Assembly: GCA_964017195.1 (NCBI GenBank)
Contig: OZ024898.1
Coordinates: 6,885,294-6,949,293, forward strand
Length of the DNA: 64,000 nucleotides
Direction: 5' to 3'
From: Siderastrea radians
Lineage: Eukaryota > Cnidaria > Anthozoa > Scleractinia > Rhizangiidae
Shown here: positions 1-21,881 of the stretch, one piece after another
How the letters are laid out: each line of letters starts with the position of its first letter
Position numbering within the stretch: position 1 is the stretch's first letter
The notes under the pieces: model-generated
The model's database searches: none
What the model saw: the letters and a program-made list of their open reading frames with translations, nothing else
Told to the model about the DNA's origin: nothing
Position numbers and translations under genes: made by a program

Positions 1-57
1 ACCACAGTCAGTAATTCAACTTAGTGTTATCTTTTTATTGGCGATTTCAAAAAATAC

Positions 58-215
58 ACCATTTCTGGAGTGACCTTCTCCTTTAAATGAAAGCTACTGA
101 GCAGAACTTACCCGTGGTACTGTTTGTTAGACTGTACAATATTCTTCTAACTTTTAAGACTGTGGATGAAATCTTAAAGTTGGAGCATCAAAAACGAAAG
201 CTACCGAGCAGTCTT
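58..215. repeat. ~106-bp tandem-repeat family, about 1.5 copies
   Basis: The core words AAAGCTACTGAGCAG, CCGTGGTACTGTTT and CTGTGGATGAAATC, in this order, match the tandem array at 28.55-29.20 kb. A second partial unit begins at about 195 (AAAGCTACCGAGCAG). The copy lies 3' of the last visible POLR3A exon, probably in its next intron. No coding potential is seen. Confidence 0.75.
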
Positions 216-407
216 TTTTATAGTCACTGTTTTCCATTAATTATGTTCTAATTTGGGATTTTTTAACATTTTAATTTTAAGGAAGTGAGCAATCTTGGTA
301 AATTCCTGTAGACAAGTTTTTTACCCAACATCTCCGTCCTTCAGTGACTGTCTCAGAATTAACCATTTTACAACCCTGGAATGTTAACACAAATACAATA
401 GACTTAC

Positions 408-10858
<10,451 letters not shown>

Positions 10859-11041
10859 ATCGGAAAAGCAAAATCTCAAACTGTTCACGTTCCTTCCAAT
10901 TCGACCACATCCACCATCTTTCCCCTATTCGCGCCAGCGTTACGCCAGCTGACTTACCCCATGTTCATTACCAGCCTCTGACGCCTCTGACAGAGTTCTT
11001 GAAATTGGGAAGACTGGCAATGAGGATGACACTGAACCAAA
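10859..11041. promoter_or_regulatory. Putative bidirectional promoter between POLR3A and TMEM67
   Basis: Only 183 bp separate the two divergent start codons, so both 5' UTRs and the core promoters must share this stretch unless further non-coding exons exist. I see no TATA box. A TTCGCGCC word (about 10928-10935) resembles an E2F site. A promoter role is inferred from position only. Confidence 0.6.
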
Positions 11042-14000
11042 ATGGCGCGTAAGTTGTTGATATTGTTCATGTCGTTGTTATGGTGTCTTCCTTCTGTATC
11101 CATCGACTTTAAAATCCCCTATGAGACTCCAGACGACTGTACACCAAAACAGTATTTTCAGTTCTCGTCGTTGCGTTGCCAGAACTGTGGAACGCCTGGT
11201 CAAATACCAAGCGAAGATTTGCTCTCATGCGTTTGTCAAACGGGATACAAGGTGGTCGAAGATAAAGGTGGCCTTAATACGCTTGTTTGCGAAAACTGCG
11301 ACACTGCGAGCTCGGCAAACACCACAAGTTCGCTTGATGGCAGTTTCTGTGTCAGCTGTCCGAACGATGTCGGCTTTAATACTAACACAGGCACATGTAA
11401 CAGTTGCCCCGACAATTATTTCGCTACTGATCGAAGGCGAGATGGCTCACGGTTGAAAAGCAGAGAGTGTGTTCCTTGTATCGAGGATACAAACACCGGC
11501 TTAAACTACAAGCAATCTTGTCAGCGCTGTCACTGGAGCTTTCTATTCAACGACACTTTTTGTTCCTCTTGCAGTAAAGATGAGGGTGATTATGTTATCT
11601 CTGGAGGAGTATGTTTTACCGAAACGAGATTGATCCCCGACGCTGCAAGCTTGTACAAAGTGAAATATGGCGACAAAGAAATCACTTCGCCCTTTTTCCA
11701 GTTTCATTTGAGAGCTGCCCAAGCAGTGTGCCAGGAGAATTCCAACTTCACGGCATGTCAACTTTTGGGAAACCTGTGTGTAATGCTGGAATATACCCAG
11801 ACTGGAAACGATGCCTGCAAGCAGTACACAGATCTTGTAAACAGCAAAAGTTCTTTAGGAGTTGTGAGCGATGTCAATCAGGACTGGCCCATTGTAATGC
11901 CATGGTTGTTTTATCAAAATTCAGCAAACAATGCACCCGAAGTCCTTGACAAGAAAGACATAACACAGCAATTCCAGTCAAACGAGGACATGAACTTTGT
12001 TTTTGCAGTATTTACCCTAAATGGTTCATTTGTTGGATACGAAACAAGCCTTGATGTCCTCCAGATATGTAAAGACCGACCTTCAAAAATGGCTTCTGCA
12101 TCAAAGTTTGCTACCACCTATCAATCATCTTGTTCAGTCGCAGTTAAAGAGCTCATGAAGAAACCGATGCTTCTTTATGACATGTACCTTGTCTTAGACA
12201 AAACTCTCTACCCTGTTCCATTACTATTGGAAAACTTCAAGGAAGGAGATGAAAAGGTCAATGAAGGTACTGATAGAGAGAAATGGAAGCTAACAAGAAG
12301 GTTCTTCGTCATTGATAACCTTGTCGGAGGCGACCAGTGGATTCGTTATCCCGAAAAAATTGAGCTGAATGTCAGGATGCGCTCGACTGATGGAGAAATT
12401 TTTCCTCCTATGTTACGTATCAGGTACAAAGAACTGGATATCAAAGATGAAGAGATTTTAAATGGGAACCAAGACGCGTCTTTTGCAGTCACTTATGAGA
12501 TGGATACAGCCAAGATAAAAAAAGATACAGAGGTATTTGTCTGTTTTTCACCACTTGAGTCCTAACAGTGACAAGTATCTTATTTCCTCGCACATTATCA
12601 CTACTTGGTCAAACATGCAGGTCATGAAAATAAAGAAAATGACCAGCTTGTGCTTTAAGAAGTATATGGAGAGAAGTGAGCTAGAAAAACATGCATGTTG
12701 ATATTGGCTTTCAAAGGTTTAAAGATCAGCAAAAAAACCCTTTTACTGCTTAGAGTAAAGGTAAGGTAAAGTTTCACACGAGCCAAGGAGGCCCCCACGG
12801 CCGAAGCTTATTCCGGTTTCTTTAGCATGAAGTTACTGAGGGTACTGCTACTCCCCCCTGGATGGCATGATAGTCCATCGCAGGGTTGCCCCCAGCAGGT
12901 GTGTGGCCATTACCCATTTTGTACACTTGGGTAGAGAGAGACAATGTGGGGTAAAGTTTCTTGTTCAAGGAAACAACACATTGGCAGGGACTGGGTGTCA
13001 AACCACTGACCTTCAGATCTGAAGTCCAATGCACTAACCACCACGCCACTGTGCCCCCACCTACAGAGTGCGCAGGGTTTATCCTAGAGTGAGGTCCTGT
13101 GGGATTTCTGTGTCAAGCATAGCGCTCAAAATACCCCAATAAAGGGTACGTTCCTGTTACACTTATACAATGTAAAGTTGGTGTATTAATAGTTGTTTAA
13201 CATTACAGAATGGCGCCTATTGAAACGTGTCGATTGCTAATGCAAAAGAGCTCTATTTTCTCTGTCAATCATTTTCCCTTCAATCCCGGGGGGAGGGGGG
13301 GGGGAGGGGTGCTCCCTGTATATAACCTATATAGGTATGTGTCACTGTGAAGGGTATGGTTTCAAGCAGTTTGGTCTGGGATAGGGTTTAGAAATCAGGG
13401 AGTTTTGGCCTAGAATAGGGTATAAATTACCGGGAAACTGGTATTTAGACCAAAATAGCGTTTGAAAAACTCGGAAATAAATTCAATCACGGCAACTAAG
13501 AACTTTGTTAATGGACAGGCGGTTTTCCATTGAAAACACTATGTGGTTATATTGGACGTAAGATTTCTGGAAGACAGCTAGTCTGGGATAGAGTAGGAAT
13601 TTTTGGTGTCTAGTTTAAATTAGAATAGGGTTGCAAAATGGAGCTGAAAGTGGTCTGGTACTTCAGAGTCCCAGCTGCATACCCCCACCAAAACTTTTTC
13701 GAGTACCCTCCTTCCCCCTCCCCCGGGCCTTCGATGTTCCTTTTTTATAATTTTCCTAATTGGAGTTAAGATTAGAAAATATGTTCTTGAATTGATTTCT
13801 TAGGTTATAATCAGTATAGCATGACCTTTGTAACCAGTTTTCATTGTCTGTTGTTATTGGCAGATAGCGGTTGGTTGCCTCTCTGCTCTTGCTGCAATTC
13901 TGGCTATGGTCAAGGTGACTGCTTGGCGACGACGTGAGGGCAAAATAGAAATTGACGGTTTTTCCTTTGTGAAGTATATTCTATTTTGCTTTGGGACATT

Positions 14001-15365
14001 TTCCAATATGCTCTTCTGGATTGCCTTTGGGATGTCTGTACAATGGCTGATTTTCTTCAAACGACAGAAAACTGTTTCCCTGCTTCTGCCGTCAGAGAGC
14101 CAGGAGAAGTTATTCCTCACTCTTATGTATGTGACCTTTGCATTTAAACTTATTGATGTTCTTCACATGCTGGCGTCGCAGGTATTTTTTGATGTATTTT
14201 TTATTGACTGGGAGCGCCCCCAGGGTAGAGTAAATCAGCCTACCCAAGGGGGAGAGGCAGGGAGTGCAGATGCTCCTGTCAGTATCTGGAGAACCTTGTT
14301 CATTGCAAATGAGTGGAACGAAATCCAAACAATTCGGAAAACTAACCCTGAGTTGCAGATCTTTCTGGTTTTGTTCTTCTTAAAGGTGGCTGGATTTGAG
14401 TATTTAGCCACAACCAACCCGGTCAGCAGCTTTTCTGTGAACTACACAATAGACTATGTCGGGGAGTTTAGCAAGGTCCTGCGATTTGCCATTCTGTCAA
14501 TTGTGTTCCTAGTCATCGAGGCTCTGCAATGGTTTTTCTTTGCATTTATCTACGAGCGTTTTGTTGGAGATGCACTTGGGGATTTCATTGACTTGTGCTC
14601 AATGAGCAATGTGAGCATCTTCATTCTAGAAGTAAGTACAAAACATTAGCATTGTATCCATGCTAATCTTAAAATGTTATGTTACATTACAATGCATGCA
14701 TGAGAGATCCAAGTCAAGAAAAGACATTAGAGAATATGTCGTTGGTCCCTTGAGATACGTTGTGTAATGTTGACATATTATTGTCATTTATTTATTATCA
14801 CTTATTTATTTATCCACCCATCCACTATTAATATAATAAATCTTGTTATTTATTCATCCTTCTATTCGTTCATCCATTTATTCATTATTTTATTCATCCA
14901 TCCATCCATTTGTTCTGCCATTCATTCATCGATCCATCCATTCCTCTATTTATTTGTTTCGTATCGTACTCGCTTTTCTCTTGTTAACTTCTTGGACTTC
15001 AAGGTGCACATAAAGTGAAAGAAAGGAAATCCACAAGACAGTATCTACATTTTTATGCAGCAATATGCTGTGAACCGAAAACATTGTCTATCTACAAAAA
15101 CTCCTAGCTTTTGCTTGCAAGAAAGGATCACATATCAGAACTGGAACATTTTAAAATAGTTAGAACTTTCTAATATAATTATATTTTTTTACTTACTTGC
15201 ACTTTGTATACAGAACAATTTCTTTTTATCCAGTTTTGTACTTTTTAATACATCTTTTATTTTGTATTTTTATATCAGGTGTTTTTGGCATTTTTAGGAG
15301 TGTGTTAAGGGCCACAAAGTAAACTACTGGGTCCACCAGTAATTGTATTCACCTGAAAAAGTTTA

Positions 15366-15421
<56 letters not shown>

Positions 15422-15534
15422 GACATCATCATTATTATTAAAGTATTATGATTATTAAATTTTTATCATTATCATTATTATTATCATTATCAAATGTTTG
15501 TCATTATTATTATTATTAGTATCATTATTATTAA

Positions 15535-15566
<32 letters not shown>

Positions 15567-17671
15567 AAACTGATCTTTCTTATCTGTAGTTAGTTCAGAA
15601 CTGCACAGACACAAACATGTGTCAAAGAAACTATCAGCTAAATCCTGCTTTCTTTAAACTACTTTATCTTCTAGAATAATCGTTACGGTTACTACATCCA
15701 CGGGCGATCAGTTCATGGCCGCGCAGACACGAACATGTTGCAAATGAACGAACAGCTAAAACGTGAAGAGGAGGACCTGTGTGGAAAACGGGGCCTGGAA
15801 CCCAACTCAGAGCGTCAGACCTTTGAAGTGGAGGTACCGCTGAAGTTCCGTGAGCAATATGATGACGTTGTCAGACCATTGCGGGAGGCAAATGTGCAAC
15901 AACAGAGGCGGAACATGCCAAATACTCCCACGGGTAAGTTCCTAGCTCTTTATCCCAGGGGTAGTAAATTGGGAGATTGGAGAAAGGGGTTGGTAAGTAC
16001 TTCCCCACTTTAAGATGGCGGAAATTTACGTTTTTCACTCAATGATAAACGTCTAGCGTCTTTTTGGCCTCAGGAATTAAGCACCGGTTATGTTAAGGTG
16101 AATATTTTTGTAAATTAGTTTTAGAAAACGAACAGAGCTCGTACAATGCTAAGATGCCGCCATATGCACGTCCTTTTCCGATAAACTAACATCTCGGTAG
16201 TGTATATTTAAAAATGAAGCATGGAGTCGGTTTCATCCAGTCACTTTGTGAATTGTTTAATCAGTTGTTTTCTTTTTCCTGGTGAAAACGGTAATCGGTC
16301 GCCATGTTGAAGTGGGCGTAAAAAAAATTGCCCTCACAGACCTGTCATCCCACGGATAACTCACAGGGTATTGGAGAAAGGCATTGGGTTAATGTAACGG
16401 TCAAATCGAAGTTTCAACATCCCCCGGGCATACTCCGGGCATTTGACTGTGCATCGTGCCCGGGGAGGGGGAATTTGAACGTTGCCTTGTAAGGGTGGGG
16501 AATTTGAACCGGATATATCTCTTGTTCTAGTGTTCCCCCCCTTAGTTTTCTCGGTTTTTGCGGGGTTTGACGGATTTACAAGATAGAATTTCGCCTTTGT
16601 TAGTGAATAACTCTTTCAAAAGGGTACGTTTGAAGGTGTCATTTCAGCATATCTCTCTCTGAAAAGCATGAACAGTGTTTGATTGAAGACGTAATTTGCC
16701 TTTGAGGAGAGGTATTTCACTACTAATTGGTTGGGCATTTGAACGTCTTTTTTGCCCCGAGGGGAAGGAATTTGAACAAGCCAATCTTCAAAAGTTCAAA
16801 TGCCCGCGGGGGTTGCCCGGAGGAGGGATGTTGAAGCTTCAATTTGTCGAAATTTGACTGGTACATAAAGTGCTACTCAAGGTACCTTTGCTCAAAGGTT
16901 TTGATTAATTTTTTATTAACCGTTTGACGTCTTTTTGGTGGCTTTTGCTTCAACTGCCTGATCAAATCCAAAATCTACGAGAATACGCGTCACAACTGCG
17001 AACGTGAAACTTGGCAACTTCGCATCTCACGGTTCTTTCATTTAGTTGGCCATTTGACACAAGCCATGAAAAAGTCGTCAGAAACAAATCAAATACTTTG
17101 TTCTAACGGCAGCGTTACGGTAGGCTCGATCTCCGCCGCTCTCTCGAGTCCGGTCTGTGTTCCTCCCCGAGAGAGCGCATAGCTCTGTAACGAAATTCCA
17201 CTGTAAAAAGAATTTTCTTGGCTTCTTTTAATCTCCCCAGGACAAGATGGCCGGCCAAGTCGCCTTCCTGCATTAGTAGAGAAGCGCCTTCAGGCATACA
17301 ACACTCTGAATCGTTTCCTGTCTGCATTCATTGATCATTCTCTAAGGGATCTTGACTATCTTGTTCGAGACAAGCTCCTCTTTGAGCATATCTTAAACAT
17401 GGAGCTAAAAGAGCTTCCACCTCCAGACAAGGCCATCTTTTACAACGATGACGGTCGCTCGTTCAACTCTGTTCTGCTCTATGGAAACGAGTGGACTTTG
17501 ATGTTTTTTGATCTTCTGATGTTTGCTTTCGTGGACTCGTTTGCCCAGGATTTTGTTCTAGCGGGCGTTATCACGTATCTTGTCACGAAGTTGCTGATCA
17601 TAATGAGAGATAGTTTTGGCAGGAAAAACCTGACGAGAAAGACGCTTGTTGATGAACGGTTCTTGATTTAA
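11042..17671 (+). CDS. TMEM67: Meckelin (transmembrane protein 67), complete, 4 exons
   Basis: Meckelin is a receptor-like membrane protein of the ciliary transition zone. Exons: 11042-12532, 13864-14631, 15675-15933 and 17241-17671, giving 982 residues (the human protein is about 995). The first exon alone encodes 497 residues. It has a signal peptide (MARKLLILFMSLLW), a cysteine-rich region with repeated CxxC motifs to about residue 185, and the extracellular domain. Exon 2 begins with a hydrophobic segment (residues ~498-513) and carries several membrane segments, including YILFCFGTFSNMLFWIAF. Exon 3 has the conserved YGYYIHGRSVHGRADTNM block. Exon 4 has AIFYNDDGRSFNSVLLYGNE and ends KTLVDERFLI, as the family does. 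Phases agree at every junction. A TTAA MITE begins at the stop codon, so the 3' UTR contains it. Confidence 0.97.
12761..13084 (-). mobile_element. tRNA-related SINE, full-length copy
   Basis: This is about 320 bp in TMEM67 intron 1. On the minus strand the head reads like a degraded tRNA gene: GTGGCGTGGTGG for the A box and GGTTTGACACCC for the B box, about 35 bp apart. It is the unbroken counterpart of the split copy at 8465/9991. Confidence 0.7.
13285..13728. mobile_element. GC-ended inverted-repeat element (~445 bp)
   Basis: It begins CCCGGGGGGAGG and ends with the complement CCCCTCCCCCGGG. The mirrored inner words are GAGGGGTGCTCCCTG and GAGTACCCTCC. The interior has repeated ATAGGGT words and no coding frame. 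It lies in TMEM67 intron 1. Confidence 0.6.
14775..15566. repeat. AT-rich low-complexity tract with (ATT)n runs
   Basis: This is TMEM67 intron 2. TTATTTATT and CATCCATT tracts occur at 14775-14965. Long (ATT)n runs occur at 15367-15420 and 15537-15566. Nothing coding is visible. Confidence 0.85.
16397..16860. mobile_element. Inverted-repeat element (~460 bp) in TMEM67 intron 3
   Basis: The left arm has GTCAAATCGAAGTTTCAAC followed by ATCCCCCGGGC. The right arm has GCCCGGAGGAGGGAT, then GTTGAAGCTTCAA and AAATTTGAC. Internal GGGGAATTTGAAC words recur in both orientations. It is non-coding. Confidence 0.65.
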
Positions 17672-17880
17672 ACCTTTAAGCCCTGAAATAAAAATGCATA
17701 TTCTCCTTACTGTTCTCCATACATTTCTTATGGAACTAGTCAGGAGAATTTATCTGAATATCAAGGCATCTTATTCTTGGTGATCACTTCCTTTATTCTC
17801 ATCGCTTGAATGTTTGAAAAGATAGTGATGATGTATAGAGAAAATTCATTTTCATCACTGTTAGGGCTTAAAGGGTTAAA
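17671..17880. mobile_element. TTAA-flanked MITE, copy in the TMEM67 3' UTR
   Basis: Left TTAA is at 17668-17671 and right TTAA at 17876-17879. The terminal repeats are (A/C)CCTTTAAGCCC and GGGCTTAAAGGG. The left TTAA overlaps the TMEM67 stop codon. An AATAAA at about 17687 lies inside the element. It shares the internal block TGCATATTCTCC with the other copies. Confidence 0.82.
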
Positions 17881-19629
17881 CCTAACGTTTTCGGGAGTCG
17901 CCAAAATCGAAATTCGGATTTAATTGTAAGGAAAAACCAGACTTTCATAACGTGGTAAAATTAATACCTTTTTTTTTCGGAGGGTCATATTAGTTGTTCA
18001 GTGTACTGAAAAGAAAATTTTGGCGACTTTAATTTTAAGCAAACGAATCCAGACAAATGAACCTGTTGAAGCTTACACAAGTGTAAATTTAAAGACCCTG
18101 AAACCCCCCAGATTACAAAAGAAAAAGCAAACTGATATTTAAGTATTTTGCTCATACTTTCTTGTTGAGTGCCTCTGTTATTTTGGATTCCAACCAGCTA
18201 TGGAAATTTCGGGTAATTTTCATTGCCGGTGCATTTTGAGGTGTAAAATATTTTGTAGTGGTTTTCTAGCTACCTGTTTTACAAAACTTGAACATAAAAA
18301 AATGCGGTTTTTGCACGTGAACTGAAGGGCTTGTATACAAGAGGGTTAAAAAAGAGAATTTTTGCCAAAAAAGCGGAAAACACTGTAAAGTTGTCTGACT
18401 CTCAGCGGCCGAACAAAGCGCAACATGATTGTTTTGATATTTTGGACTGTTTATATTTCATTTTTAATCGGTTTAAAAAGCCCCAAATCATCGCCTTTGG
18501 TAGAAGCTTTTTAATAACCGATAAATCCATTTAAAAGCAAAGTACACCACGCAGACAGAGGATGGTAAACTTTTTTCTTTTTCAGAACTATTACCTACTC
18601 GCCTCTTGCAGCAAGCCCCTCAACTTTTAGCAATACTTGTACAGATTCCAAGCCCACATATTTATTTATGATTATTTGTATAGCTTCTTCCGTTTTGGAA
18701 TAAAGTAACAGAAGTCCAAAAGTAAACATACTTACCGTATAATGTGGCAATTTATGCCTTTTTTGTCAGAAACAGACCCGGAGACATTTTCTTGCTCGTT
18801 TACTTTAATGTTATTCAGTGCTTTGTCTTTAACAGAACGCACCCACATTCAGTCCAGAGTGGACTATGCTTGGTATGGCAAATTCGGTGAGATCCATCTC
18901 ATGATAATTATGTATCGCGTATAGTTTTTTTTGCATATTATGCTAACACGCCTTTCAGGGAGTCAAAAGCATTCAGCGTTCGAGTATTTTGTTGACGTTA
19001 ATTTTTCAGAGAAAATAATGTTTTAGAGAAAGTGAGAGTCATTTAAACTCGATAAATACTTCCGCTTTTTTTAGCGTATAAAAACGGTGCAAAAATGCCC
19101 TGGCAAACCTAATTTACCGCTGATACAACTTGCGGATGACAGTTACCTTTGAAAACACATTCAACGTAAAAAGCTTAAGTTTTCAAAGATAGCGTTAAGC
19201 TTTGAGGTTAAAGTGAAACTTGTCACATTTCTTTGCAAGATTATGATAGCCGGATAAACTGCGCAAGTGTCGTACTTTTGACCGCTATGAAATCTCTGGC
19301 TCTCACAGCGGTCAAACAGTGTTAACCACTATACGTTGTTATCACACCCATACGTTGTTTAAGATAACTCCCCGTTAAAAACGTTAAAATTAATAAAATA
19401 AACATGTATAGTGAGCATTATTCAAGCATTTAGTGACTGTTTCCTTCGGTGGACCTAGCTTGGTAGTGGAACATTAAGCTGAAGCATGTCGATGGGGAAG
19501 AAAAAACAATTTATGAAAACCCACTTTCTTAAGAGGGCAATCAAGTGGAACAAAACAAAACTGTGTTTAGGGGAATCAGTGTCGTGTCGCGTCGAAATGT
19601 AGTTTGAGTTTTCTAGTACACTGTGCAAA
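17881..19629. other. Intergenic stretch, no gene recognised
   Basis: AT-rich DNA downstream of TMEM67. A possible poly(A) signal (AATAAA) occurs near 18700. No conserved frame, TIR pair or tandem array was found. Confidence 0.5.
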
Positions 19630-20452
19630 GATGTATTGCCGAGAGATCTAAATTCAACATTCCCGTGAGGGTCACATTGTCGAAATGCAACCGCTGACCA
19701 GTCCCATATCCAGGCGCTTCCAACGCTTCGGAGGTTTTTGGCACCAGAGCGAAGGTCTGGAGACTAGGAGGGACCTTTACAAGGCTTTCATACTGCCGCA
19801 CTTTAATTACTGTTCCGAAACGTGGCACTTTTGTGGTAAGAAGTCAGCTGACAAGTTAGAGATGGTAAACAAACGAGCGCTCCGTTTTGTTTTCAGGGAA
19901 AAGTCCACGCCTTATGAGGAACTATTAAAGCGTATTGGTCTCCCAAGTCTCCGCGAAAAACGGTTAGCAAAAAGATATTAGCCAGCGATGCCGGACCTGC
20001 TAGCTTACGTGATTTTATAACAGTAAGGCGCTCCACGTATAACCTCAGCGGCAACACAATTGTGGACCTTCCAAAAGTAGAATCAACAACTTATGGCTTA
20101 AGATCGTGGAGATATACTGCATCGAAAATGTGGAACTCTATACCAGACGAAACAAGAAAGATCAAAACATATACAGTTTTTAAGAACATTATAAGAACAT
20201 TGAACCCTACGGGACTTTGACCGAGAAGTGTGACATTTTTATCATTTTTTTTTTATTTCTATATTTTATTCTTAGCTAGACAAAATATTGTAACACGTAG
20301 TCATTCTTAATTATAGCTTAACTTAATTTATACACTTCCAAGAAGTTTTTATTTTTCTATTTTGTATTTTTATTTCGTGGCGCACCTGTAAACTAGCTTT
20401 TTAGCTAAGCGTGCTGACCACGTTAATAAAGGATTGATTGATTGATTGTCTA
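19630..20452 (+). mobile_element. 5'-truncated CR1-like non-LTR retrotransposon
   Basis: It encodes only the C-terminal end of a reverse transcriptase ORF. ILPHFNYCSETWHFCG and NKRALRFVF are readable from 19685. A frame break follows near 19980, then TTYGLRSWRYTASKMWNS and the stop at about 20220. The 3' UTR ends in AATAAAGGATTGATTGATTG, a short tandem tail characteristic of CR1-type LINEs. The 5' truncation is the usual result of aborted reverse transcription. It is non-functional. Confidence 0.85.
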
Positions 20453-21500
20453 CACCTAATTACAAGAACGTTGTCATACAAAACTCAGAAGTGTAAAAGA
20501 ACATTGCCAAATAGGAATGAAATTAGGCGTGCAAACTAGATTCTCGAATTTAAATAAGATTCTTTAAGCACACATGCGCTACGGTATAATACTTCATTTG
20601 ATATCAACCTAGCTGGTACAAGGTAAATTGGCCACCGCGAAGTCTCAAAAGCTGGCTTCTTGTGCATCAGAGCGAATACCTTTATGTAGTTTGCATGCCT
20701 GATTATTGCTATTGCGTTGTTTCACTTTTGTTAAAATTTTAATACGTCATTGCAATTAAGTGTGCAGAGAGATCGTATGGTAACAAGGAAAGGCTTACAA
20801 CAGCCTTCCCATAAACCCTTTTGCCTCGCTAGAATCCTGCGTAGAAAACAGCTGCAGACCACTTTTCACGTCAGACTGAACGTCCACGGGAAGGATTCAC
20901 AAGAGATCGCAAAGAAAGGAGGGAAGGATGTGCCCTTGTGCCTTCCTTGAACCCCGCGTAAAACACAGCTGCAGACCGCTTACCGTTCACGTCGGTAGAA
21001 GTCACAGGGAACGATGAAAGAGAAGTGACCGCACGCCTGGCCGCGGCCATGACTTGTGCGGTAATGTGATGGCCTTGACCGCACACCTCCGTGTAAGCCG
21101 GGTAGACAGGTTGACCCGAGCATCAGTCAGGCTGAATGCGCACTACAACCTGCGCTCCGCCCCCACTTTGCAAAAGATACTTTGAAGCCCAGAGATAAGC
21201 CTTGCTCTCTCTCCTCCGCAGAGGCCTCTTACAGTCACGCTTTGACTGCACGCTTGAAAAAAAGCGCGCGGAGACTGGGTAGAGGGAAATAAAGCGCGCG
21301 GGGAACCCTGGCATCGTTCCTTGCTTCCGTTCACTGCGTCCCCGTTTTCTCTTTCCCTGTTGTTTACTAATTGGAGCCTCTGCGGAGGAAAGAGAGCCTA
21401 GACTAAACTTGGGGAGATCAAACGCTAAAAAGTAGTGGGCTGTCGGCACTTTGACCAACAATAAGCATTTCAAATTGGGGGAGGGGGGCACAAAGGAGCT
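20453..21500. other. Intergenic stretch with locally duplicated GC-rich repeat
   Basis: ACAGCTGCAGACC occurs twice (about 20849 and 20967) in a partly duplicated 120-bp segment, and words such as CCGCACGCC and CCGCACACC follow. 21180-21420 contains two facing copies of a CTCCGCAGAGGC-type motif. No gene was recognised. Confidence 0.45.
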
Positions 21501-21881
21501 GTTTACATGGAGGGAGGAAGATCCTAGAAGGTGGATCATCTTAGCCTCATATGTTTTCTGTATTCAGTTTACATGCAAAATGTTGTACTTGGCCCTAGCA
21601 CTAGGATCTCTCTAGTACTAGGATCTTCCTATCTGAGAGAAAGGAAGATCCTCAGGAGCCTAGTGCTAAGATCCTAGTACCATGTAAACTACCTTCGCTC
21701 CGATGATCCCAGTACTAGAGACAGAAAAAAAACATGGCGGCGGCCCGGCATTCAGCTGACAGTTTTATTTGATTTCCAGCAACCACCCCGACGAAAAGTT
21801 TTTGCATGTAAACTAAACGAAAATTTGTTTCGCTTTCTAGGATCTTCCCAGTGCTAGGATCTTCCTCCCTCCATGTAAACA
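21501..21881. mobile_element. MITE with GTTTACATGGAGGGAGGAAG ends
   Basis: The two ends are complementary over about 30 bp (GTTTACATGGAGGGAGG on the left, CCTCCCTCCATGTAAAC on the right). The interior carries many copies of CTAGGATCTTCC or its complement, so it can fold extensively. It is non-coding, about 380 bp. Confidence 0.8.

Noticed and set aside
11121..11456. Second protein overlapping TMEM67 exon 1
   Set aside because: An alternate-frame shadow of a clearly conserved exon.
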